NCBI GenBank assembly: GCA_018780805.1
Contig: JADMJD010000109.1
Span: forward strand, 1-40,438
Reading direction: 5' to 3'
DNA: 40,438 nt
Origin: Rubrivivax sp.
GTDB taxonomy: Bacteria; Pseudomonadota; Gammaproteobacteria; Burkholderiales; Burkholderiaceae_C
Each line of letters opens with the position of its first letter. The stretch's first letter is position 1. Of the stretch, positions 16,608 through 26,225 are shown piece by piece. A program made the position numbers and the translations under genes. The notes beneath the pieces were generated by a model. It saw nothing but the letters and a program-made list of their open reading frames with translations, was not told the DNA's origin and did no database searches.

Positions 16608-17912
16608 ATGCCCCCCGACGTCCTGGCGCTCGATGAAGCCGGCTTCCCGCTGCTTGGCGGCCGCCCGTTGCGCTTGCCGCCCAAGGAGCGCGCCGCCCTC
16701 GCGCTGCTGCTGCAGCGCCGCCCGGCCGTGGTGCCCAAGGACGCGTTTGCCCAGGTGGCCTGGCGTGACGGGCCGATGTCCGACGAAAGCCTGGCGCGCT
16801 GCATCAGCCGGCTGCGCCGCGCCCTGCTGTCGGCCGGGTGGGGCATCGAGTCGGTCTACGGCACCGGCTACCGGCTCAGCCGGGCGACAGATGCCGCAAC
16901 CAGCCCTGCCGCTCTTGTCACCGGGCACCCGCGGCTGACGGGTGCGGCGCAGGCCACCGCCGGCACGGTAGACGCCTACCTGCACGCGCGCCACCTGGCC
17001 CAGCAACGCACGCCCGAGGCCCTGGGCCGGGCCATCCGCCTGCTGCGTGAGTTGCGTGCCCGCGAGCCGGCGTACACACCGGCCGCCGTGGCGCTGGCTG
17101 AAGCCCTGGCCGCCGCCGTCGGCTGGGGCCAGCGGGACACCGATGCGGCGGTGGCCGAAGGGCTGGCCGTGCTGGCGCAGGCGCGGGCCACCGATCCACA
17201 CACACCGGGTCTGGACGCAGCGCGGGGCAGCCTGCTCGACATGGCCTGGCGTTTCGACGAGGCGGCGCAGGCCCACGCCGACGCCCTGGCCCAGGGCCAC
17301 AACGATCCTGATACGCTGGTACTGCACGCACGCCACCTGCTGTTCACGGACGAGGCCGAAGCCGCCATCGCGCCTCTGCAGCACGCCTGCGCCCTGGCGC
17401 CCCATTCGCCGATGCTGCGCATGACCCTGTCGCGTGCCCTGGTGCAAGCCGGACGGGGTGATGAAGCGGTGCTCGAGGCCGACGCCGCCCGTGACGACCA
17501 CCCGGGCCAGCTGCTGCTGGGTGCCTTTGCCCTGGCCATGCGGGCCATGGCCGCACCCACGCCCGCGCTGGAAGGGCCGGCCCTGCGCCTGTCCGAAGGG
17601 CGCGACACACCGCCCTTCGTCTGGACGGTGCTGGCGTTCGTGCTGGCGCGGCTGGGTCGGCGCGCGGCGGCGCTCGACATCATCGACGCCGTGCTGCTGT
17701 GCAGCGCCACCACCACCGGCGAGGCCTGCCTGTACGCCGCGCCGCTGGCCGCATTGGGTGAGACCACCCGGGCGGCCGAGCTGCTGCAGCGTGCCGCGGA
17801 CGAGCGCTGCGGCATGCTGGCCCTGGTGCTGCGCGACCCCGCGCACGCCGGCTGGCTGCCGCAGCATCCGGCGGGACGGGCGCTGCTGACACGGGTGTTC
17901 GGCGCCGCCTGA
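16608..17912 (+). CDS. Winged-helix (OmpR/CadC-type) transcriptional regulator with a TPR-like domain
   Basis: A 434-residue protein. Residues 1-90 form an OmpR-type winged helix: the recognition-helix region is SDESLARCISRLRRAL (58-73) and the wing is VYGTGYRLS (83-91). From about 120 to 430 it is an Ala-rich array of TPR-like helix pairs, as in HilA-type regulators. There is no membrane segment and no receiver domain, so the input is probably protein or ligand binding by the repeats. ATG 16608 has no good SD; a longer start is possible but adds non-homologous sequence. It is divergent from the secreted protein at 15866-16498 across 109 bp. The target genes are unknown. Confidence 0.8.
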   Translation: MPPDVLALDEAGFPLLGGRPLRLPPKERAALALLLQRRPAVVPKDAFAQVAWRDGPMSDESLARCISRLRRALLSAGWGIESVYGTGYRLSRATDAATSPAALVTGHPRLTGAAQATAGTVDAYLHARHLAQQRTPEALGRAIRLLRELRAREPAYTPAAVALAEALAAAVGWGQRDTDAAVAEGLAVLAQARATDPHTPGLDAARGSLLDMAWRFDEAAQAHADALAQGHNDPDTLVLHARHLLFTDEAEAAIAPLQHACALAPHSPMLRMTLSRALVQAGRGDEAVLEADAARDDHPGQLLLGAFALAMRAMAAPTPALEGPALRLSEGRDTPPFVWTVLAFVLARLGRRAAALDIIDAVLLCSATTTGEACLYAAPLAALGETTRAAELLQRAADERCGMLALVLRDPAHAGWLPQHPAGRALLTRVFGAA

Positions 17913-17942
17913 TCGTCGACACGATCACCGATACTTCCGGCC

Positions 17943-19550
17943 ATGAACTTCGCCTGGACCAACCCCTACCCCACGCTGCGCAGCCCGCTGTTCGCGCGCA
18001 ACGTCGTCGCCACCTCGCAGCCGCTGGCCGCCCAGGCCGGGCTGCAGATGATGAAAGCCGGCGGCAACGCGATCGACGCGGCCATCGCCACGGCAGCGGC
18101 GATGACCATCGTCGAGCCCTGCTCCAACGGCCTGGGCAGCGACAACTTTGCGATCCTCTGGGACGGGCAGCAACTGCACGGCCTCAACAGCTCCGGCACC
18201 GCGCCGGCCGGCTGGACGCTGGACTACTTCCTGCGCAAACATGGCGAGGTCTACCCCAAACGCGGCTGGGACAGCGTCACCGTGCCCGGCGCGGTGGCCG
18301 GCTGGGTGGCCTTGTCGGAGCGTTTCGGCAAGCTGCCCTTCGGGGACCTTCTGTTGCCTGCCATCGAACTGGCCGAGCGTGGTTACGGCGTCGGTGTGGT
18401 CACCGCCGACAAGTGGGCCCGAGCGGTGCCGCTGCTTCAGGACCAGCCGGGATTTGCGCAGGCCTTCATGCCGCGCGGCCGCGCGCCGACGCCGGGTGAA
18501 CGTTTTGCGCTGCCCGACGCAGGCGCCACGCTGCGTCGCATCGCCGAGACCCGGGGCGATGCCTTCTACCGCGGCGAGATCGCCGAACGTCTGGTGGCGC
18601 ACAGCACTGCGCATGGCGGCGTGATGGCCCTGGCCGACCTGGCCGGCTACCGCCCCGAGTGGGTCGGCACCATCAGCCAGGACTTTGCCGGCCACAGCGT
18701 GCACCAGATCCCGCCCAACGGCCAGGGCATCGCGGCGCTGATGGCGCTGGGCATGCTGGAACACCTGGACCTGGCCAGCCTGCCGGTGGACAGCGTCGAG
18801 TCCCAGCACCTGCAGATCGAAGCGATGAAGCTGGCCTTCGCCGACACCTACCGCTGGGTGGCCGACAGCCGCGCGATGACCGCCGTCACGCCGGCCGACC
18901 TGCTGGACTCGGCGTATCTGGCCGCGCGTGCCCGCCGTATCGACCCCACGCGCGCGCAGGACTTCGCGCACGGCCAGCCCCCGCGCGGCGGCACGATCTA
19001 CCTCACCGCCGCCGATCAGAGCGGCATGATGATCAGCCTGATCCAGTCCAACTACATGGGCTTCGGCAGCGGCATCGTGGTGCCGGGCACCGGGGTCAGC
19101 CTGCAGAACCGCGGCCACTGTTTTTCGCTGGACGCGGCGCACCCCAACGTGGTGGCGCCGGGCAAACGCCCCTTCCACACCATCATCCCGGGTTTCCTGA
19201 TGAAGGACGGCCGGCCGCAGATGAGCTTCGGTGTGATGGGCGGCAACATGCAGCCGCAAGGCCATTTGCAGAGCCTGGTGCGCATGCTGGTGCACGGCCA
19301 GAACCCGCAGGCCGCCTGCGACGCGCCGCGCTGGAAGGTCGAGACCGGCCTGAGCATCGACTGCGAATACACGATGGCCCCGGCGCTCACCGAAGGCCTG
19401 CGTGCGCTGGGCCATGGCCTGGAGGCCACAGCGGACTCGTACATGGACTTCGGCTCCGGCCAGTTCATCTGGCGCCAGTCGGACGACCCGGAAGACGGCT
19501 ACGTCGCCGCCAGCGATTCGCGCCGCGAGGGCCAGGCCGTGGGCTACTGA
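17943..19550 (+). CDS. Gamma-glutamyltransferase-family Ntn hydrolase, no signal peptide (YwrD-like)
   Basis: A 535-residue member of the gamma-glutamyltransferase / cephalosporin-acylase family, which cleaves itself to expose a catalytic Thr. The likely nucleophile is T351 in [16 protein letters not shown], which would give a ~37 kDa large and ~20 kDa small subunit. Family motifs include [16 protein letters not shown] near the N-terminus, NSSGTAP and [12 protein letters not shown]. Classical GGT is periplasmic, with TTH at this position; the GT-IY form and lack of a signal peptide point to the cytoplasmic YwrD-like branch, whose substrate is unclear. Transcribed alone; htpG follows after 79 bp. 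Confidence 0.88.
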   Translation: MNFAWTNPYPTLRSPLFARNVVATSQPLAAQAGLQMMKAGGNAIDAAIATAAAMTIVEPCSNGLGSDNFAILWDGQQLHGLNSSGTAPAGWTLDYFLRKHGEVYPKRGWDSVTVPGAVAGWVALSERFGKLPFGDLLLPAIELAERGYGVGVVTADKWARAVPLLQDQPGFAQAFMPRGRAPTPGERFALPDAGATLRRIAETRGDAFYRGEIAERLVAHSTAHGGVMALADLAGYRPEWVGTISQDFAGHSVHQIPPNGQGIAALMALGMLEHLDLASLPVDSVESQHLQIEAMKLAFADTYRWVADSRAMTAVTPADLLDSAYLAARARRIDPTRAQDFAHGQPPRGGTIYLTAADQSGMMISLIQSNYMGFGSGIVVPGTGVSLQNRGHCFSLDAAHPNVVAPGKRPFHTIIPGFLMKDGRPQMSFGVMGGNMQPQGHLQSLVRMLVHGQNPQAACDAPRWKVETGLSIDCEYTMAPALTEGLRALGHGLEATADSYMDFGSGQFIWRQSDDPEDGYVAASDSRREGQAVGY

Positions 19551-19629
19551 TCCGGGCCTTGAAAACCGGCCCGGTCGGCCCCATACCCGAGCCTTCTCCC
19601 CGAACCACCGACAAGCTTCAACAAGCGCC

Positions 19630-21501
19630 ATGGACAAGAAGACACATGCCTTCCAGGCCGAGGTCAAGCAGATCCTGCACCTCGTCACGCACTCGCTGTA
19701 CTCCAACAAGGAGATCTTCCTGCGCGAGCTGGTTTCCAACGCCTCCGACGCCTGCGACAAGCTGCGCTTCGAGGCGCTGGACAACCCAGGGCTGTTCGAA
19801 GACCAGCCCAACCTCGACATCCGCGTGTTGTTCGATGCCGAGGCCAAGACCATCACGATCCGCGACAACGGCATCGGCATGAACGCCGACGAAGCCATCG
19901 CGCACCTGGGCACCATCGCCAAGAGCGGCACACGCGAGTTCATGTCGCGCCTGGAAGGGGACCAGAAGAAGGACGCCAACCTGATCGGCCAGTTTGGCGT
20001 GGGTTTCTACTCGGGCTTCATCGTCGCCGACCGCATCACGGTCGAGACCCGTCGCGCCGGCCTGGCCGAAGACCAGGGTGTGCGCTGGGCCAGCGAAGGC
20101 ACGGGTGACTTCGAAGTCGAGGCCATCGCCAAACCCGGGCGTGGCACCGACGTCATCCTGCACCTGCGCGACGGTGAAGAAGAGTTCCTCAGCGCCTGGA
20201 AGCTGAAGTCCATCGTCTCGAAATATTCGGACCACATCTCGCTGCCCATCCTGATGGTCAAGGAGAGCTGGGACGAAGAGAAAAAAGCCCAGGTCGCCAC
20301 CGGCGAGTGGGAGACGGTGAACAAGGCGGCTGCGCTGTGGACACGGTCCAAGAGCGAAGTCACCGACACCGAGTACCAGGACTTCTACAAATCCATCAGC
20401 TACGACAGCCAGGCGCCGCTGGCCTACACGCACAACCGCGTCGAAGGCCGCACCGAGTACACGCAGCTGCTGTACGTGCCGGCCAAGGCGCCGTTCGACC
20501 TCTGGAACCGCGACAAACGTGGTGGTGTGAAGCTCTATGTGAAGCGTGTCTTCATCATGGACGACGCCGAGGCGCTGATGCCGGTCTACCTGCGTTTCGT
20601 CAAGGGCGTGATCGACTCGGCCGACCTGCCGCTGAACGTGAGCCGCGAGTTGCTGCAGGAAAGCCGCGACGTGAAGGCCATCCGCGAAGGCAGCACGAAG
20701 AAGGTGCTGGCCATGCTGGAGGACGTGGCCGAGAACGACAAGGACAGGTACGCGTCCTTCTGGGGCGAGTTCGGCAACCTGCTGAAGGAAGGCCTGGGCG
20801 AGGACTTCCAGAACCGCGAGCGCCTGGCCAAGCTGCTGCGTTTTGCCTCCACACACGCCGACAGCGGCGTGTCGCTGGCGGACTACGTGGCACGCATGAA
20901 AGAAGGTCAGGAGACCATCTACTACATCACCGCCGATTCGCTGTCGGCCGCCAAGGGCAGCCCGCAGCTGGAGATCTTCCGCAAGAAGGGCATCGAGGTG
21001 CTGCTGCTGGTGGACCGGGTCGACGAGTGGATGCTGTCGCACCTGTACGAACACGAAGGCCATACGCTGACCAGCGTGGCCAAGGGCTCGGTGGACCTGG
21101 GCAGCCTGCAGGACGAAGCCGAGAAGAAGGCCACCGAAGAAGCGGCCGAAGCCTTCAAGCCGGTTCTCGAGCGCCTGAAAGAGGCGCTGAAGGACCGTGC
21201 CAAGGACGTGCGCGTGACGATGCGCCTGGTCGATTCGCCGGCCTGCATCGTGGTGGACGAAGGTGATGTCAGCGGTCACCTGGCACGGATGCTCAAGCAG
21301 GCCGGGCAGGACGCGCCGCAGACCCACCCGATCCTGGAAGTGAACCCCGAGCACGCGCTGGTCAAGCGACTGGACGGTGATGCCCGCTTCGACGACCTGG
21401 CCCACATCCTGTTCGACCAGGCCTTGTTGGCCGAAGGGGGGCAACTGGCCGACCCCGCGGCGTATGTGCAGCGCGTCAACCGGCTGCTGACCCCCGCCTG
21501 A
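19630..21501 (+). CDS. htpG: Molecular chaperone HtpG (Hsp90)
   Basis: A 623-residue bacterial Hsp90. I chose ATG 19630 because [19 protein letters not shown] is the family start; a longer in-frame start overlaps the previous gene. The N-terminal GHKL ATPase has [35 protein letters not shown] and [15 protein letters not shown]; the middle domain has the catalytic Arg region [19 protein letters not shown]; the C-terminal dimerisation part ends [10 protein letters not shown]. It folds and protects proteins under stress. I could not identify a heat-shock promoter in the 79-bp gap, where an SD is also weak. Confidence 0.98.
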   Translation: MDKKTHAFQAEVKQILHLVTHSLYSNKEIFLRELVSNASDACDKLRFEALDNPGLFEDQPNLDIRVLFDAEAKTITIRDNGIGMNADEAIAHLGTIAKSGTREFMSRLEGDQKKDANLIGQFGVGFYSGFIVADRITVETRRAGLAEDQGVRWASEGTGDFEVEAIAKPGRGTDVILHLRDGEEEFLSAWKLKSIVSKYSDHISLPILMVKESWDEEKKAQVATGEWETVNKAAALWTRSKSEVTDTEYQDFYKSISYDSQAPLAYTHNRVEGRTEYTQLLYVPAKAPFDLWNRDKRGGVKLYVKRVFIMDDAEALMPVYLRFVKGVIDSADLPLNVSRELLQESRDVKAIREGSTKKVLAMLEDVAENDKDRYASFWGEFGNLLKEGLGEDFQNRERLAKLLRFASTHADSGVSLADYVARMKEGQETIYYITADSLSAAKGSPQLEIFRKKGIEVLLLVDRVDEWMLSHLYEHEGHTLTSVAKGSVDLGSLQDEAEKKATEEAAEAFKPVLERLKEALKDRAKDVRVTMRLVDSPACIVVDEGDVSGHLARMLKQAGQDAPQTHPILEVNPEHALVKRLDGDARFDDLAHILFDQALLAEGGQLADPAAYVQRVNRLLTPA

Positions 21502-21556
21502 CCGGACCGGTCTGGCACTACCATCGTGGTGCCATGACCGCCCAGACCCCTTGCTG

Positions 21557-22201
21557 ATGACGGCCCCGGTGCCTGCCGCCGGGCTGCGCACGCTCGTGGT
21601 CGACGACCACGAGATCGTGCGCCTGGGGGTGCGTCATCTGCTGGCCGGCCGCGGTGTGGTGCAAGAGGCCCATGACGTGGCGTCGGCGCTGGCCTGCCTG
21701 GCCCAGGGCCCGGTGGACCTGCTGCTGCTGGACCTGGCGCTCGGCGATGACTTCGGCCTCACCGCGCTGCCGCGGCTGCGTGAGGCCTGCCCGGGCATGC
21801 GGGTGATCGTGCTCAGCTCGCTGGAAGAAGAACGATTTGCCGAACGGGCGCTGCAGGCAGGCGCCGACGGCTTCGTCGCCAAAGCCGCCCTGACAGGGCA
21901 GTTGCTGGCTGCAGTGGACACCGTGATGGCCGGCCGCGTGCACCTGAGCCCGGCGCTGCAGGAGCGGCTGCTGCGCCGCGTGGGTCAGCCCGGTGGCAGC
22001 CGGCCCGCCTTGTCGGACCGCGAGCTCGAGGTGCTGCGCCTGATCGCCGAAGGCCTGTCCACCCGCGAAATCGCCGACACGCTGAACCGCAGCGTGAAGA
22101 CCATCGAAACCCACAAACAGGCGCTGAAGGTCAAGCTCGGGGCCGACACCCCGGCGCAGCTGCTGCGGCAGGCGCTGCACTGGTTTGGAGAAGCCGCATG
22201 A
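21557..22201 (+). CDS. NarL/FixJ-type response regulator with LuxR DNA-binding domain
   Basis: A 214-residue two-component regulator. The receiver has the acidic pair D16-D17, the phospho-acceptor D59 in DLLLLDLALGDD, the Ser of IVLSSLEE and the Lys of GFVAKAAL. The LuxR domain follows, LSDRELEVLRLIAEGLSTRE and then SVKTIETHKQALKVKLGA. ATG 21557 is the first usable start; an ATG at 21534 runs into a stop. It opens a three-gene operon: its stop overlaps the start of the FecR/LysM protein (ATGA), and the kinase at 23826 overlaps that in turn. The natural partner is therefore this kinase. Confidence 0.95.
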   Translation: MTAPVPAAGLRTLVVDDHEIVRLGVRHLLAGRGVVQEAHDVASALACLAQGPVDLLLLDLALGDDFGLTALPRLREACPGMRVIVLSSLEEERFAERALQAGADGFVAKAALTGQLLAAVDTVMAGRVHLSPALQERLLRRVGQPGGSRPALSDRELEVLRLIAEGLSTREIADTLNRSVKTIETHKQALKVKLGADTPAQLLRQALHWFGEAA

Positions 22202-23829
22202 CCGATTTACGCGCCGGCGCGCTGGCGGCCTTGCTGGCCTGGGCGGGCACCAGTGCCGCGCAGGCCCCCGCCGCGGCGCCCGCGGTGCATGTGCACGTCA
22301 CCGAACAGGGTGACACGCTGATCGGCCTGTCGGAGCGCCTGCTGGTGCAGCCGGGCCGCTGGCCGGAAATCGCCAAGCTGAACGCCGTGCGCAACCCGCG
22401 CCGAATCCCGGTGGGCACACCGCTGCGTTTCCCGCTGGCCTGGCTGCGCACCGAACCCGGCCCGGCCACGCTGCTGGCCACCACCGGGGCGGTGCGCGTG
22501 GACGGGCAGCCTGCCGCTCCCGGCGCCGCGCTGGCCGAAGGCAGCCGCCTGGACAGCGATGGCGACGGCCATGCTGTGCTGCGGCTGATCGACGGCACGC
22601 TGCTGCGCCTGCGCCCGGACAGCCAGCTGCAGCTGACCGAATCGCGCCGGGTGCCGCGCACCCCGGTCACACGCGCCGGCGCGCGCCTGCAGCAGGGCCG
22701 TGTCGAGGTGGAGGCGCCGCGCACACGCCCCGGCCAGCCGGGGTTCCAGATCGACACGCCGCAGGGCGTGCTGGGTGTGCGTGGCACCGAGTTCCGCGTC
22801 GCCAGTGGCGCCGACCGCACCCGCGGCGAGGTGCTGGTGGGCACCGTCGCCGTCGCCGGGCCGTCGGGCGCGGGTGAACAGGCGGTCGGCGCCGGGTTTG
22901 GCAGCGTGGTCGATGCCACCGGCCGGGTCTCGCCGCCGGTGGCGCTGCTGCCGGCACCCGACACCGCGGCCTTGCCGCGCTTGCAGGAACGGGTGCTGAT
23001 GCGCTTCCCGCTGCCGCCGCTGCCAGGTGCCACGGCCTGGCGCGGGCAGGTCGCACGCGACCCCGCCTTCCAGCAGGTGCTGGCCGATGTGTTGGCCACG
23101 GGGACCGAACTGCGCATTGCCGACCTGCCCGACGGCGCCTACCACCTGCGGCTGCGTGGGGTCGATGGCATGGGGCTGGAGGGGCGGGATGCTGACCTCA
23201 CCTTCACACTCAAGGCGCGGCCCGAGCCGCCGTTGCCGTCCACGCCTGAGCCTGCGCAGCGCATCTTTGGCACCCGTGCTGAATTTTCCTGGGCCGCCAA
23301 CGCCGAGGCCGACCGCTACCGCCTGCAACTGGCCACCGACCCCGGCTTTGCGCAGCCGCTGCGCGACCTGCCCGAGCTGCGCAGCCTGCGCACCACGCTC
23401 GAAGCCCTGGTGCCCGGCAGCTACCACTGGCGCGTGCGCAGCCTGCGGGCCGACGGCGATGCCGGCCCCTGGGGCGATGTGAACCGCTTTGAGCTGCGGC
23501 CCGACCCGCCGCAGCCCCAGCCGCCGACCATCGGCGACCGTTCGGTGCGGTTCGCCTGGGCCGGGCTGCTGGGGCAGCAGTTCGATTTCCAGGTTGCACG
23601 TGACAACGGCTTCGCAAAGCCGCTGCTGGAACGCCGGCTGGCAGTCACCGAGATCGAGGTGCCACGCCCCGGCAACGGCCGCTTCTGGGTGCGCCTGCGT
23701 GCCATCGACCCCGATGGATTTGTCGGCCCGTTTGGCGCACCCCAGTACTTTGACGTGCCCAACTGCCTGCGCGATGGCGCCGGCAACTGCGCTCGGTCGT
23801 CAGGTGAGCCGGTGGTGGCCCGCCCGTGA
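22198..23829 (+). CDS. Secreted LysM-FecR-domain protein with three Fn3-like repeats
   Basis: A 543-residue exported protein. Residues 1-23 are a signal peptide. A LysM domain follows (about 31-80, VTEQGDTLIGLSERLL), which binds glycan in other proteins. A FecR domain (about 95-205) ends in TPQGVLGVRGTEFRV, the family signature. Three diverged Fn3-like units follow (about 265-340, 355-435 and 440-525), each with a pattern like RLQLATDPGFAQPL then YHWRVR and a DG-GP turn. Two Cys near the end (NCLRDGAGNC) could pair. It has no membrane anchor and no adjacent ECF sigma factor, so it is not a classical FecR anti-sigma. It overlaps both neighbours by 4 nt and probably works with the CHASE2 kinase outside the membrane. 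Confidence 0.9.
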   Translation: MTDLRAGALAALLAWAGTSAAQAPAAAPAVHVHVTEQGDTLIGLSERLLVQPGRWPEIAKLNAVRNPRRIPVGTPLRFPLAWLRTEPGPATLLATTGAVRVDGQPAAPGAALAEGSRLDSDGDGHAVLRLIDGTLLRLRPDSQLQLTESRRVPRTPVTRAGARLQQGRVEVEAPRTRPGQPGFQIDTPQGVLGVRGTEFRVASGADRTRGEVLVGTVAVAGPSGAGEQAVGAGFGSVVDATGRVSPPVALLPAPDTAALPRLQERVLMRFPLPPLPGATAWRGQVARDPAFQQVLADVLATGTELRIADLPDGAYHLRLRGVDGMGLEGRDADLTFTLKARPEPPLPSTPEPAQRIFGTRAEFSWAANAEADRYRLQLATDPGFAQPLRDLPELRSLRTTLEALVPGSYHWRVRSLRADGDAGPWGDVNRFELRPDPPQPQPPTIGDRSVRFAWAGLLGQQFDFQVARDNGFAKPLLERRLAVTEIEVPRPGNGRFWVRLRAIDPDGFVGPFGAPQYFDVPNCLRDGAGNCARSSGEPVVARP

Positions 23830-26138
23830 ACCGGCCCCCGGCGCTGCGGCGTCGGCGCGACGACGCGCTGATCGCGGTGGTGCTGGCCGCCCTGGCGGCG
23901 CTGCTGGCCGCGAGCGGTGCCACCTGGCGCGCCGATCGGCTGCTCTACGACAGCGCGCTGGCGGCGCTGCCGCGGCCGGTGGCGCCGGACATCGTGATCC
24001 TCGCCATCGACGATGCCAGCATCGCCGCGATCGGCCGCTGGCCCTGGTCCCGCACCGTGCACGCCACCTTGCTCGACCGGCTGGCCGAGGCCCGGCCGCG
24101 GGCCATCGCCCTGGACCTGGTCCTGAGCGAACCCGACCCCGACCCGGCGCAGGACCGCTGGCTGGCGCTGGCGCTGGACCGTCTGGCGGCGGCGGCCGTG
24201 CCGGTGGTGATGCCGGTGCCCTGGGCGCGCAGCGGGAGCGGGCAACTGGTGGCCCTGCCGCCGACGGCGTTGCTGGGCGCGCAGGTGCGCCTGGGTGCTG
24301 CCGAGCCGGCGGTGGACGACGATGGCGTGCTGCGCCACCTCTTCCTGCGTGCCGGCCCGTCGCCCACGCCGTACCCGCACATCGCGCTGGCCTTGCTGGA
24401 GGCCGGCGGGGGGCAGCTGCACCCCGCCTTGCGGCCGGAATGGGCCGGCCCCGCCGCGGCCAGCACCGGCTGGCGGCGTGACGGCCGGCTGCTGCTGCGT
24501 TACGCCGGCCCGCCGGGCAGCGTGCCGCAGTTGTCCTACGCGGCGGTGCTGCAGGGGCGGGTGCCGCCCGAGGCGCTGGCCGGCCGCACGGTGCTGGTCG
24601 GCATGACCGCACAGGGCCTGGGCGACACGCTGGCCACCCCGGTGAACGCCGGTCAACGGGCGATGACGGGTGTCGAGGTGCTGGCCCAGAGCCTGCACCT
24701 GCTGCGCAGCGGTGACGGCCTGCAGGCCGTGGCGCCAGCCCCGCTGGCCGCCGGCTCGGGCATGGCCGTGCTGGCGCTGGTGGCGCTGTTTGGCCGCATC
24801 GGTGCACGCCGCGCGCTGGTGTGGGCTTTGCTCTCGGTGCCGTTGGCGGCTGCGGCCAGCGGGCTGTCGCTGGCTGCAGGCTGGGCTTGGAGCCCGGTGC
24901 CGTATGCCGTGGCGGCCCTGCTGGCCTACCCGCTGTGGAGCTGGCGCCGGCTGGAGCAGACCGTGACCGTGCTCGACCGCGAGATCCAGGCGCTGGCCGC
25001 CGAGCCGCTGCAGGACGGCCCGGCACCGCCGCCGGCGCCGGCGGCTGGCCCGGATGTGCTCACGGCCCGCCTGCAGGACCTGGCCCGTGCCGGTGCCCTG
25101 GTGCAGGAAGCGCGGCGCTTCCTGGCCGGCGCGGTGGAAGGCCTGCCCACCGCGATGCTGGTGGGTGATGCCGCCGGCCGGGTGGTGCTGGCCAACCACG
25201 GCGCCGCGGCGCTGTTCGACGTCGAGGACACCGCAGAGCTGCAGGGTCTGGATCTGCCGCGTCTGCTGGCCGAGTGCCGCAGCCGGCCACCGCTGGACTG
25301 GCCTGCCGCGCTGGCCACGCTCCAGCCAGGCGCCGCCGGCTTGTCGGTCGAGGCCACGCTGGCCGGCGGTGACCACCTGGTGCACGTGGCCGCGCTGGCC
25401 CTGCAGGGCGAACGCCGGCTCATCGTGTCGATTGCCGATCTGGCGCCGGTGCGCGAGGTGCAGCGCCAGCGTGAGGAGGTGCTGGCTTTTGTCTCGCACG
25501 ACCTGCGCGCGCCGGCCCACGCCATCCTGCTGCTGACCGATCCCGGTGCCGCGCCGCTGCCGATGACGCAGCTGTTGCCCGAGTTGCGCCGGCTCGCGGC
25601 CCGCACGCTGGCCTTGTCGGAAGACTTCGTGCAGGCCGCGCGTGCCCAGTCACGGCCCTTGCAGCCGGCACGGGTGGCACCCGCCGCGTTGCTGGCCGAA
25701 GGCGTGGCCGATCTGCTGGCGGCGGCACAACAGGCCGGCGTCGTGGTCGAGACCTGGTCGGCGTTGAATCTGCCGGCCCTGCTGGACCGGGCCCTGGTGG
25801 TGCGGGCGCTGGCCAACCTGGTGGGCAACGCGGTGCGGCACAGCCCGGCCGGCGGGGTGGTCAGGGTCAGCGCCGAGGGTGATGCGCAGACCCTGGTGCT
25901 GCGGGTGCGCGACGCCGGCCCTGGCCTGGCCCCGGACCAGGCTGCCGCCCTGCGCACCGGGGACGACGGAGTGCGTGTCGCCGGCCCCCGCGGTGTGGGC
26001 CTGGGCTTGGTCTTCGTGCAACGGGTGGTGCGCCGGCATGGTGGTTGGCTGCAGGTGGGCGAAGGTGCGCCCGGTGACGTGGCGCTGGTGCTGCCGCGGG
26101 GCGGGCCGCCCGCCCCAGTCGCCTCAGGGAATCCCTGA
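23826..26138 (+). CDS. CHASE2-PAS sensor histidine kinase
   Basis: A 770-residue membrane kinase starting at GTG 23826, overlapping the FecR gene (GTGA). An N-terminal membrane segment (about 14-34) is followed by a periplasmic CHASE2 domain (about 35-300, DIVILAIDDASIAAIGRWPW) and three membrane segments (about 305-375). A PAS domain comes next (about 440-530), then a HisKA domain with phospho-acceptor H558 in FVSHDLRAP, and an ATPase domain with the N box NLVGNAVRHSP (N668), DAGPGL and GVGLGLVF. All catalytic boxes are intact. It is a HisKA-type kinase next to a NarL-type regulator, which is an unusual pairing. Confidence 0.95.
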   Translation: MNRPPALRRRRDDALIAVVLAALAALLAASGATWRADRLLYDSALAALPRPVAPDIVILAIDDASIAAIGRWPWSRTVHATLLDRLAEARPRAIALDLVLSEPDPDPAQDRWLALALDRLAAAAVPVVMPVPWARSGSGQLVALPPTALLGAQVRLGAAEPAVDDDGVLRHLFLRAGPSPTPYPHIALALLEAGGGQLHPALRPEWAGPAAASTGWRRDGRLLLRYAGPPGSVPQLSYAAVLQGRVPPEALAGRTVLVGMTAQGLGDTLATPVNAGQRAMTGVEVLAQSLHLLRSGDGLQAVAPAPLAAGSGMAVLALVALFGRIGARRALVWALLSVPLAAAASGLSLAAGWAWSPVPYAVAALLAYPLWSWRRLEQTVTVLDREIQALAAEPLQDGPAPPPAPAAGPDVLTARLQDLARAGALVQEARRFLAGAVEGLPTAMLVGDAAGRVVLANHGAAALFDVEDTAELQGLDLPRLLAECRSRPPLDWPAALATLQPGAAGLSVEATLAGGDHLVHVAALALQGERRLIVSIADLAPVREVQRQREEVLAFVSHDLRAPAHAILLLTDPGAAPLPMTQLLPELRRLAARTLALSEDFVQAARAQSRPLQPARVAPAALLAEGVADLLAAAQQAGVVVETWSALNLPALLDRALVVRALANLVGNAVRHSPAGGVVRVSAEGDAQTLVLRVRDAGPGLAPDQAAALRTGDDGVRVAGPRGVGLGLVFVQRVVRRHGGWLQVGEGAPGDVALVLPRGGPPAPVASGNP

Positions 26139-26201
26139 GCGTTGAATCCGCCGGGCCCGGATGGTCGTATGCAGAGGCGAACCCTAAGGTTCAGGCCTCT
26201 G
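26123..26201 (+). other. Palindrome and hairpin between the kinase and the next gene
   Basis: CTCAGGGA-A-TCCCTGAG (26123-26139) is a perfect 17-bp palindrome that includes the kinase stop codon. It is followed by a compound hairpin: CAGAGGC (26172-26178) with GCCTCTG (26195-26201), and inside it AACC-CTAA-GGTT (26080s of the same block, 26180-26191). No T-tract follows. Together they probably mark an operon end or a control point before the gene at 26226. Confidence 0.5.
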
Positions 26202-26225
26202 TCCACCCCCTGCGATCCCGCCATC

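Noticed and set aside
16419..17867. Long minus-strand frame opposite the winged-helix/TPR gene
   Set aside because: Composition is rich in Gln, Arg and Gly with no domain; the plus-strand reading has a clear winged helix.
17925..19979. 684-codon minus-strand frame opposite the gamma-glutamyltransferase gene
   Set aside because: It covers two plus-strand genes with recognisable motifs and has no motif of its own.
19618..21591. 657-codon minus-strand frame opposite htpG
   Set aside because: Opposite-strand shadow; HtpG on the plus strand is complete and certain.
23826..26138. Reading the FecR gene as part of an iron-uptake FecIR system
   Set aside because: No ECF sigma factor or TonB-dependent receptor is nearby, and the FecR domain is in an exported LysM protein rather than a membrane anti-sigma factor.
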